A DNA stretch of 64,000 nucleotides, from positions 81,299-145,298 of the forward strand of contig NMRA01000571.1 in the NCBI GenBank assembly GCA_002633005.1, given 5' to 3'. A program made the position numbers and the translations under genes. Source of the DNA: Phoronis australis (taxonomy: Eukaryota; Phoronida; Phoronidae). Under the pieces are notes generated by a model. That model saw nothing but the letters and a program-made list of their open reading frames with translations, did not search any database and had not been told where the DNA came from. Below are positions 38,201-50,200 of this stretch, in pieces. Within the stretch, counting starts at the first letter, position 1. Each line of letters starts with the position of its first letter.

Positions 38201-41200
38201 CACATACCTGTCCACCTCTCTAAGCCCGGCAAGACACAGCTGCAGGTAATGTTCTGTCAATTGCCACTGAGGGAACATCTTAGGGAACAAGCCACTCCTG
38301 TAAGGAACGAGATAAAAATGGAAAAAACCTGCTTAGTAAAAATTACTAAATATAACAAGTAATTTCAAATAAATTGGACAACACCGAAATTGGATGAAGT
38401 TTCGAGACACAAAACTGCATAAATATCTTTTCCACAAAGAACCTGTTTCAATCCTAGTATCCATCACAATATCGACAGGTGCTGCTCCTCGCACATTACA
38501 AGTCCATTTCACAAATAAACAACTCTCAGCTTCATACAACAAAGCTTCATTAAAATCTAACTGACATTCAACAAAGACACTATGTGGCCCAACCAACCAG
38601 CCAAATAATTTGGCCCATTTTTCAAGCTCGGCTTCTAACATCGTGGTGACTGGTAACAATTTTTCAAAACATTGCCTATAGGTAGCTACTTGGTACCGAG
38701 CTTCAACACAGAAAAGTGACTTAATTTGGTGGTCCGTATCCTTGACGCAACAAAATGAGAATAAGACGATTCCCCTTGTTTGCCATGTTATGTCCTAAAT
38801 TAGCAAAATTTCACTGTATTCAGATCCCAACCACTACGGACCTTTCAGACTTAGCGAATGGAAAATGTATTGTAGGACCAAACAATTCTCACTACAATGT
38901 CACTGAAATGCCAATAAAAACGTATATCCTGCACAACAACAATATTCTGATGAAAAAGATAGCTATAAAAAATTTTAGAATATTTAGCGTAAACGAGAGA
39001 CCAAGGACGACTAGCTATGCTGAGCTTGTCATTTTTATTTTTGAATGGGAAGACAAAGACAGGCCAGCGAGACTGCATGCACAATGATTCATAACCTCAC
39101 CCTTACCTTCCAATGTAACTCCTCCAGGGGTAGAGTTCACGCGCCTTGTAGTCCCTGGCCTCTAGAGGCTCCGGAATAGTGAGGTAGGCGGCAGAAAATG
39201 ATGGTTTAGAGATGTCGCTGAGCTCTGCCAGAGCAAAGTGCATGTTGCGGGCTATGGCCTGATAAAAATATATGGAAAATATGCAAACATCTCTAGCACA
39301 ATGCAGGAATTTGAAGCAGAAAGCTTAGTTCATGTTTNTCATATCTTCATAATAAACAATTTTTGTGAACGTACAAAAATCTAAATTCACTAGAGATAGT
39401 TAATGCCTCACCAACAGATTTGACCTTTGACAACGTGTCAAGCGATTCTCCAGTTTCCTTCCTGGACGGTGGAGCAGACACTTTTGCCGAGCTCTGTGGA
39501 CGAGATAGGCTACCAGTGCTCGCCTGATCAGCTTGACTTGCCGGCCTACTTTCCTCTGCTTCACCCCCTTCCGCCTCCACTTCATCCTCCTCTGCAAGTA
39601 GTTCCTCTGCATTCAAAGCACCGCTGTTCAAGACATCCTCCATAAGTAGAGAGACTCCGAGTATTTCACCATGCGCCACATGTCTGAAAGAAACATTTTT
39701 GGCACTTCATTAAAAGTAATACACAGAGATAATTACGGTGAGTTAAAACTTCCAGTTTAAATCAAAATGTTTACCAAAAGCAGCTATATTCCTGCAGCAA
39801 TAGTCTTTAAACATTTGGAATCTCGACTAACCATCTTAAAAAACCTCTTAAAAATTAGTTACTGTACCAAATCAATAATGTTTTCAAGGAGACCGATGAA
39901 AATGATTGGCTTCATAAAAAAAAAACTATTTTGTAGCTCATAACACAAAACAAAATATTTAACTTTCAGAGTACAGACCATGGATGTTTTATCTCAGTCT
40001 ACAAAATTCACCATCATTTCCAAAAACGTCTCTATTGAGAGATTTACAAAATTTATCTCCATCAACTGACTTTCACTACAATGTCATCAGTGAAATCATG
40101 TACACCCACACCCACACCCACCCACACCCACCCACACCCACCCACACCTACACCCACAAGAAACCATGCAAGCCGCCTATGAATTTCAGAATCAATAACA
40201 TCAAACTACATCAGCTCCAAACTGCTTTTTGAAATAATTTTTTATGAGAATGTAGATCTCTCAACAGAAGGTTGGCCGGACATATTTCTACAATGAATGA
40301 ACAGAACGAAGACCCTCAATGTATCCACTCAGTAAATAAGTGGATCTCAAGACTGTTATAGATAACAATGGCCCACAGTTGATGTTTCATGCGTTTTCTT
40401 TTCAAATGTAAGTAGTAGAGGCCATGGTGCACTGCTTCTCAAAACATGAAAAGTAATGTAGCTTCAGCCTGAGCCAGAAGATTTCCCACATACCTGTCCA
40501 CCTCTCTAAGCCCGGCAAGACACAGCTGCAGGTAATGTTCTGTCAATTGCCACTGAGGGAACATCTTAGGGAACAAGCCACTCCTGTGAGGAACGAGATA
40601 AAAATGGAAAAAAACCTGCTCAGTAAAAAGTACTAAATATAACAAGTAAGTTCAAAATAAATTGGACAACACTGAAATTCGAATGAAGTTTCGACACACA
40701 AAACTGCAGAAATATCTTTTCAACTAGAATCTGTTTCAATCCTAGTGTCCATTACAATATCGACAGGTGCTGTTCCTCGCACTTTACAAGTCTATTTCAC
40801 AAATAAACAACTCTCACCTTCATACAACAAAGCTTCATTAAAATCCAACTGACATTCAACAAAGACACTATGTTGTGATAAAAGCCCAACCAACCAGCCA
40901 AATAATTCGGCCCATTTTTCAAGCTGGGCTTCTAACAACGCGGTGACTGGTAACAATTTTTCAAAACATTGCCTATAGGTAGCTACTTGGTACCGAGCTT
41001 CAACACAGAAAAGTGACTAAATTTGGTGCTCCGTATCTTTGACGCAACAAAATGAGAATAAGATGATTTCCTTTGTTCGCCATGTTATGTCCTAAATTGG
41101 CAAAATTTCACTGTATTCAGATCATAACCACCCAGCGAATGGGAAATGTATTGTAGGACCAGACAATTCTCACTACAATGTCACTGAAATGCCATATCCT

Positions 41201-44200
41201 GCACAATAACAATATTCTGATGAAAAAGATAGCTATAAAAAATTTTAGAATACCTAGCGTAAACGAGAGACCAAGGACGACTAACTATGCTGAGCTTGTC
41301 ATTTTTATTTTGGAATGGGAAGACAAAGACAGGCCAGCGAGACTGCATGCACACTGATTCATAACCTCACCCTTACCTTCCAATGTAACTCCTCCAGGGG
41401 TAGAGTTCACGCGCCTTGTAGTCCCTGGCCTCTAGAGGCTCCGGAATAGTGAGGTAGGCAGCAGAAAATGATGGTTTAGAGATGTCGCTGAGCTCTGCCA
41501 GAGCAAAGTGCATGTTGCGGGCTATGGCCTGATAAAGATAAATGAAAAATATGCAAACATCTCTAGCACCATGCAGGAATTTGAAGCAGAGAGCTAAGTT
41601 GATGTTTCACCACATGGTATAGCTCAAATTGCAATGTCTTAACATTTCCATTATCTCTCAAAAATTAGTCAAAGGAACAGTCTGGTCATAATAAAGCTCT
41701 GGAGGAGACTAGTGTCTTTCGTAATCACGGCATGTTAAGTCCCCTGTCAAATTTGATGTCCTTGGCATCACTTTCAGAGTCATGGCGATCGAGGAATTTA
41801 AAACTTCTACCAGAAAAATGCCAATAAGTACTGTAAGAAACAAGAAAGCTTTGAAGTTAAATTCATCTAGCTAATCTTTACACAAAAAGCATTTATTTAC
41901 AACATAAAATGATTACTTTCTCCTCGAGGTTGACTGAGACCAATTTGGTCACCCTGAAACAAATGCTTGCTTATTGTTTGTGAGACAAAAATTTACTTGA
42001 AGTACTTGAAAATGTACATTCATTCTAAACATGTGGTGCCATTGCCTCACTAGTGCCACCAAGTGAGTGTTATTCATTACATCTCACCTGATAAGCATGC
42101 AGGTTCCCTCGCGACAGGAAAGTGTCCCTCATGCTGAAGCGGACGGACGTGTCAAATTCAAGGAACATGATCTCGCGCCTCAGCTGCAGAAACTGGGCCA
42201 CCATCTCTGGACTGTGAGGACTAGACAGGTGATTCACTTGTCTCTGTATCTCACGCAGCTCTGAGCCTGAAGTGGACAAAAGAGGGCTCTTGAGGTTAGC
42301 AGCAACCAAATGAAAATGTGAACAATGGAGGCTCATAAGGTTATGAGTAACCCAATGGAAATGTGGAAACACGCCTAAAAATCTAATTTAATACAATAAT
42401 TGCAGTATTGCAGTCTTAGAGATCAGATTCAACTGCAGAAGAGTGTAACTGAATGCTCTGCATGACTTTCCAATTAAAATACTGACAAAGAAAGTGGATT
42501 TATTATTAAATTATTAAATAAACCTTCAAAACATTTTGAGATTTTATTTTAAACATTGCTAAAAGCTTGCACCAAGTCCCTCATTAACATATTTCAACAA
42601 CGTTAATCAAGACTTACCATGAACACGGTGAACAACATTTTATGAATGAAACAACCACAAAATGGGGTAGCTTGACTGGGCCAGCATGAAGTCATTATCC
42701 CAGTAATTGGTCAATACAACCAGTGTGCCATCTGTGATTGGCCGAATAACTAGTAAATTAAGTCCGACTTACCAATGCCTTCTGTCCCTCCCCAATCGGC
42801 CGACACAAATTCCATTTTCCTACTGCCAAGTCGGGCAGTCGAACTGCCGAGTCTGGAGTGGGCGCACAGGTATTGCACAATGTCGTGGAGCGAGCCGACT
42901 ATCTGGAAAGTGGCGTAAAGACAACATAAACAGATTGCTGCAACAGGGTAAATTGTAAAGATATCCGCACACCGCACACAGACATCCATATGTCAAATCC
43001 ACAATGAATTTTGGAAAATATTTAATACTTCAAAATAAACGACAACATTTTTCACTATAAAATAGCAATTATTCAGTACCACACACTTGGTTCCTGTTCT
43101 GTTGAGAGTAATAGTTGTTGTCATTTCAACAACAATCTTTGGTTTTGTGCTCTTCCTGATGAATCTTTAAATAATCCTAAACTGGGAGTAACAAGGGCTT
43201 GCAATAACCAATGACAAAAAAGACGAGAATTTTCCAGATGATGTATCATTCCAATAAAAAATAGCCTTGTGTGATAGAAATACTTCTTGTGTAGTAAAAT
43301 TTAACTGAACTGATTATGTTTTTGCATGAAAAGTCAAAAAATGATAAAGTACAAAAACGGGGAGACTGGAAATGAAATAAGAGGAAATAGAAACCAAAAA
43401 GAGCAAAAATCCTGAGCTCTTAAAAGATGAAACTTCCAAGCCCTGAGTAACTTCCTAAATACAAAGCACTACTTTCCATGAGGCTCATCCAAATCGGTTC
43501 ACAATCATTCAAGCCAAGACTAAGAACAGCAGGCAAGAGACTAGTGCGGTAAACATTCTCCAGTTTGGGACAGTCAAAAAAATTTGGGGTCAGAAATTCA
43601 AGCTGGAATTGAAATTTATTGTTTCTGAAGATTGGAACGTGGGAGACTGTGATGATCATGATCACTTTTCTCACATATCAGACACGACGTTTTGTATCAA
43701 GAAAGTAGATAGCAGTTCATAAAATTGTCAAAAACAAATGCCCAACCAACGTTTTACAAGCATCCCCACTATCAAATAATTGTGTGTAATTCTTGAATTT
43801 GGGACAGCCAACATCCCTTATTTCTAAAATTTGGTACAAATTTTGAAACATGAGCCAAATAATTAATTTTTCAGTCCCAAACAGGAGAAGTTTTACCATA
43901 CCAGTGAAATTCTCATAATTGGCTAGAGTACACAGTATTCCACCAAGAGAGGCCACAGTCCAAACCATTGAGCTACCAAATCATTATGAAACAGCTGATC
44001 TGAGTGGCTGTTCTCATGACAACGCAATATGAAACAGCTGATCTGAGTGGCTGTTCTCATGACAACGCAATATGAAACAGCTGATCTGAGTGGCTGTTCT
44101 CATGACAACTCATTATCAAACACCTGACCTTAGTGGTCATTCTCATAGCAAGAAAAATGGCGTTCATAGGCAGAAACGCACCTGCAGGTAATACGTCAGA

Positions 44201-47200
44201 GCCTTATGGCACTGTTCATCATCCAACTGTTTGAACATGACTAGCACCTCGGAGTGGTGCGGGATGAACCAGATGTTGAGAACGTGCTGCCCCTCGTTGG
44301 ACATCATGCGCCGCGCTCGCTTACGCAGCTTGCGCGGGTCGGACGCCACCGCATCGGGGAAGTCATCCGTCTCGACCTTTTTCTCAGTAGGCTCACCCAT
44401 CATGAAGTAGGTGTCCCTGCAGGATAATTGGACCAAATTCAGCTTAAAAACAACAACCATCACAGTGTTGATTGGATGACGCTGCTACCAAACATCATGA
44501 GGAAGTTGGATCCACTAAGACTGTCACATGACCTGATTTGGAGGAATTTGAGATAATTCTATTTTGATCTACTCCACGAATAGTTTGGTTGTTGGACTTA
44601 TCAATGATGATGAAAGTTATTTTAACATTCAGATAACCCGCAGCAGTGCCCAAATTTGAATGTTGTGTTTTAGACAATGGCAAATTTTATGGGGGACATA
44701 AACAAAGTTCACACAATCATCAGGCTCTCAAAACTGTCAAAGGGCGTTCTTGATGCCCTCCAGCTGTGATAACCCCCAAAACATTGAATTTTAACATTTG
44801 CGGCCGATGTTGGTCCCAACAATTTTAATTGAAGGTTGAACATTTCTCAGTGCTGCCGGGACAACCATTGTCGTGTAACTGTCTAGATGAAGTCTGTACT
44901 GTGTCTTGTGTTGAACATATTAGAATGATTGTGCAGACATTTAGGGCCACAATAAAAAACCTCATTCTTGTAGGAAGACAGCTAGAGATGATACCATCAA
45001 AGAGAGCCACCTACCTGATGTTGGGGAAGTCCTCCAGTAAGTTCAACAAACTGTTGTAATAGGCAATGATCTGAGCTCTCATGGAGTACTGTGCCACACG
45101 TGTGTTGAAGCTTAGACAGAAACCCACGATCAGCGACCTGCAGGTAGTAATCGGCGAAAATGAGTAATGGCCTTATAACAACCAATCAGAATACAGGATT
45201 TTAACTGAAGTAGACATCAATGTGATAGACAGTAAAATAAATGTTATCTCCCTCTCTATCATAAACTGCCTTGCATTATGAAGTGGGTTGAATTGGGTAG
45301 TTAAAGGGGAATGATCAGTTTATGGCTTAAAAACCCATAACTGGGTTTATTGAAGAATGGCATAGACTTCTTGAAGTTGTTAGCTTTGGCCAGAGCTATG
45401 AAACAACAAAAGGACTGGTGTAAGTGGGTTTTAGTGTTTTTACTACAAATTGCCAATTTTCGCCCTAATCAGCCAGACATTTGATGAAATTAAGGCCAAC
45501 GCCTTATTAACCAGTAAAATCTGCTTAAAATATCCTGCAATTAATCAAATGGGTTTAAACACGCCAGCAGAGCGTGCAAGACTATGACCACAGGGGTTGC
45601 AGGTTCGATTCTGTACCAAAGCTGAACCGCCTCAGAAGCAAATCATCTTCTATTAACCCACTATCAGTTTATGCAATCAAATCAACAAGATCAGACACAA
45701 TTCATTCTCGTAATTACCCCAACTGGCACAGCCAGCACAAAAATATAGTCTATGACAAATAAATGCCATAAAGTTTATCACAATTCACAGCAGGATATCA
45801 TTGGTTTTTGCATGCACCGTGATGATGGAAGCAAGCAATCTCGAATCGGATGAGCCTCACGAGACATTTGTTGATAAATATCTATGGATATGTTCTACGT
45901 AAACAAAGCTCAGGTCAAAATTTTGTGAAAGATGAATATCACATTATTTGTGTATGTCCCGTCTGCAATCATTTGAGAATAAGGTTGCTGCCTAACTTTC
46001 TTTGCACCAACTCAAGTGATCGTTCTGTTTTGAGATTGACGAGAATTTTTGATCCCTGTGTATTGAAAAGTTTTGTTAATTATTAACTTTGTGTATCATG
46101 CTTCTGTACTCAGACAAAAACTGGGTGTCTAAAATATTACGTGTGCTCGTATGAGTACTCGTGCAATGCATTACACATATGCCATATAATTGTACNCGTG
46201 CAAGACTATGACCACAGGGGTTGCAGGTTCGATTCTGTACCAAAGCTGAACCGCCTCAGAAGCAAATCATCTTCTATTAACCCACTATCAGTTTATGCAA
46301 TCAAATCAACAAGATCAGACACAATTCATTCTCGTAATTACCCCAACTGGCACAGCCAGCACAAAAATATAGTCTATGACAAATAAATGCCATAAAGTTT
46401 ATCACAATTCACAGCAGGATATCATTGGTTTTTGCATGCACCGTGATGATGAAGCAGGCAATCTCGAATCGGATGAGCTTCACGAGACATTTGTTGATAA
46501 ATATCTATGGATATGTTCTACGTAAACAAAGCTCTGGTCAAAATTTTGTGAAAGATGAATATCACATTATTTGTGTATGTATGTCCCATCTGCAATCATT
46601 TGAGAATAAGGTTGCTGCCTAGCTTTCTTTGTACCAACTCAAGTGATCGTTCTGTTTTGAGATTGACGAGAATTTTCGATCCCTGTGTATTGAAAACTTT
46701 CGTTAATTATTAACTTTGTGTATCATGCTTCTGTACTCGTACAAAACTGGATGTCTAAAATATTACGTGTGCTCGTATGAGTACTCGTATATTGCATTAC
46801 ATATATACCATATATGAACTGTGGGCCGATGGCCTCGAGTGCAAATAAATGATGAATATCAGTTAAATTGTGTTTGAACATGACCACAAGGCACAAGTGC
46901 ACTGCCACCACCCGCCCCACAAGGACACAAGTGCACCGCAACAAGGACACAAGTGCACTGCCACAAGGACACAAGTGCACTGCAACAAGGACACAAGTGC
47001 ACTGCCACAAGGACACAAGTGCACTGCCACAAGGACACAAGTGCACTACCACAAGGACACAAGTGCACTACCACAAGGACACAAGTGCACTGCCACAAGG
47101 ACACAAGTGCACTGCCACCGCCCGTCCCACACCCACATACACATTACCTCTTCAGTTTCTCCATCTCTTCAGGATTCTTCAGAATGAGGCCCATGGCAGT

Positions 47201-50200
47201 CTTTTTCTCTACGTACTCATTCAGCATCACATCTCGACTAGGAATCTGTAGGACGGAAATTGTGGAAACTTTAGAAGTCCATCTTATAAGCCTCTAAATT
47301 ATCAAATACAACCCGGCCTTTCAGGTCGAGTCAAATTTTCATTTTTTTTGGAAAATAGACCTCGACAGGTACTCATAACAAAACAATCACCATACGATTA
47401 ATGTCAAATAGTTCAACAGTGTCTTGGGAACTTTGATTGAAAATTCAAATAAAGAACAGGTCACTCAACTGCAGTAAAACCTCGCCAATTTCAGACAAAA
47501 ATAATTGCCAAAACTGGCCTTCCTTCAGATTTCAAAGACTTTTAAAAAATTGTTATGAATACCCACAGTTCCTCAAAATTAACGTCTGATGGAAGTTTTA
47601 GCTTGGAACTTTAAAAATGACATAGCGTTTATTTGATGCTAGTAATTTTTAGCAAAAAATAATACAAAAAAATATCCGTCATATTGCATCTAACATAATG
47701 GCGATATTTCTCCATCCTCAAAAATACTCACAGTAGTAAATAATTTCAAATGCTGACTCAGGATGGTGACCAAAAAGACAAAGACAACAAAAAGATACAG
47801 AAGGGAAATGTTTCACACCTTTTCTAGCTGGATAGAAACGAATGCTTCGGGAGACCTCCGGTTCTTCAGATACTTAGCTCTGTTCATCTGTTCTGTCGCC
47901 CGAGTGGTGCTGCTGTACCCTGTTGTGGCGGTCAGTGTTGACCGCTCGCTCTTAGTCTCCGAGGGGCTGATGCGGCCACTGGCAAGAGGTAAAAGGTAAT
48001 TAAAGTGGACCTAACAAGGTTTGTATTGAATTTCACAAGAACAGAGAGATGTTTCCATGGCAAAGGTACCGTAATCTTTTTGAAAACGTCACTTTATGAT
48101 ATGTCTGCGACATTTAAATGTTAATGTTGGATTAGAATAAATCAAAGGCTGGCACTCCTATAACATATAGAATTATAGTAACTAACACTTCAAGCTAAAT
48201 TAATTTTACAACTTTATTTAAGACACATGGGTTCAGGCTGGAAGGTATTTTTATCTTCCTTTGATATTGTTTTCATTTTAAGAGTAATCCGACTCAATGT
48301 ACAAACTAGCTGTGATGATTTGTTCCTTAAGGATAACACTTTTCCACAGAACCTGAAGAGAGGCATAGACTGCACGGAAAGAGAGCCCTCAGGGTTTTTG
48401 AATTATAGAAAATATGACAAAATCTCACACTTCCTAGACTGTCTAATACATGCCACAAACAGTCAGATAAAATGATCCATACGTCCCCATCATGACGCCT
48501 GACCAAAAGTAAACTTCTCCACCACGACAAATGGGTGCAAATGGAATTCACCATAAGAGAAGTGAGAATGGCATGTCATGGTGTGTCACTCACATGTAAT
48601 GAAACCTTGTGTCAAATTACTTCCGGCATGTTCTGTACCTCTGAATTTAGAACACAATGCAGGAACTAGCTTCTAGTTTTACTTTCAAAAGAAGCACCTA
48701 TCAAATAAGTTATCAAATAAAAATTCAGTTTTCTAAATTCTTTTCACACAGTGCTGTCAACTTACGACTTTGCTGTGTCATTGCCTGGCTCCTTCAGTGA
48801 TTGACAGACGTTACCCTGTAATACTGCAGCTATCACACCGTTGGTATGGACAATCTGAGTCATCAGTATTGCTTGCAGGCTGTGCACCCCTTTACCCTTT
48901 AGTAGCTGTGAAGCAAAAAGTACGGTACACATTCCCTAGTTTGGTACAGTCTCCAACACTTGGGACACCGAAATTCAAGCCCAAGTAAATTTTCTTTGTT
49001 CTGATGAATGGGACATGGACTTTTCTGGCATTGTTAAATATCGGACACTATGTTGTGTATCAATAGTCTGAAAATAGAGAGCTTATTTGGCAGTTCATAA
49101 AATCTGCTGCCGACACAAGGTTTTCATGGGTTCTCATAGCATGTAACATTGAGGCCAATGATTGTTTCTGACTTTTGACATGTTACAAGTTTTGTACAAC
49201 CGCAAAACTGAAACATGTGCAACCAGTACTATACCATTAAAATTCCAAAATTTTGAATGTCGGTAATTTTGCTATCTTTCTTGTATTTTTGAATTTGGGA
49301 TGGCAAATAGTGCCTCCTTCAAAATGTTGCACAAACTCTGACCTTGAGCAAATGGACTCATACTTGAGAATTACACTTACTCACTGAGATATATGTTTGT
49401 TTAAAACACCGTGTGGAATCCATGTGAAGTTCTTAACTCCAACACATAAACTTACAGGATGATATACACAAGGTTTCCAAAACATAGCGGAAAAAATTGT
49501 TATAACTACTGTAACAGTAAGTTCCAAAAGTTTACATTTATATTTTTTCCCACTTACACAAGAATCCATCAGTTAAGAGCAACCCTAAAGTGTAATTTTA
49601 TTTTGAATGTTGAAGAAAGTTATACTTCCACCTAGTATGTAGAAAGCCTGCAAAGAGCAAATGACAGTTCTAGCATATAGATTTGACCAAATTAAATAAT
49701 CATTACAGACTGCCCTACACAGTCATACTGTGTTCAATCTACTTGAAGTAAACAACTACTGTTAGTAGATAATACTAAAACAATCATTTGACAATCAGTA
49801 GCTGTGGTTTCCTGACAAAGTGGTTTGAAATCTACCAGAATGATGCTTTACAAATGAAGCAAGAGAATTCTAAAACTTTTGTGTTGCGCTCTTTTTACAA
49901 TCAACCTACCTGCATGAGTCCATCTTCATTTTTGAAAGTAAATCGTCCGACGTGTCCCTCGTCCAACTCATGAATAGCTAAACAAAGGTCTTTGGGAACA
50001 AACCTAGAAAAACGTGACAACATTGTACGATTAATTAAGCCATGAGCAATTCTCTAGTATGTTAATTATAATTGGAATGGGTTAAAAATGAATTTCATAA
50101 GTTCAGTAACAAAATCAAGACTCCAGTATGCAAATACGGGGCTACAAATTGACAAAAGATCTGCTCAACTTGAACCCTGGAATTGCTACACAACAAATGA

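Larger units (their letters stand above)
37076..39337. repeat. Duplicated block, copy b (exons 23-25)
   Basis: Homologous over its full length to 39339-41607, offset 2,263 at the start. Ends at the N at 39338. Introns differ by substitutions and indels, including a shorter ACACCC tract (37841-37863). Confidence 0.85.
39339..41607. repeat. Duplicated block, copy a (exons 23-25)
   Basis: Starts directly after the N. Its ACCCAC microsatellite (40101-40158) is much longer than in the other copy, as between two alleles. Confidence 0.85.

Noticed and set aside
43986-44152. Possible CRISPR-like array
   Set aside because: Units are head-to-tail with no spacers, in an animal intron.
46868-47297. Overlapping open frames of 105-127 codons on the plus strand and two long ones on the minus strand
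   Set aside because: They are products of the 22-bp minisatellite, which has no stop in any frame; the repeating HKDTSALPQG-like protein has no support.
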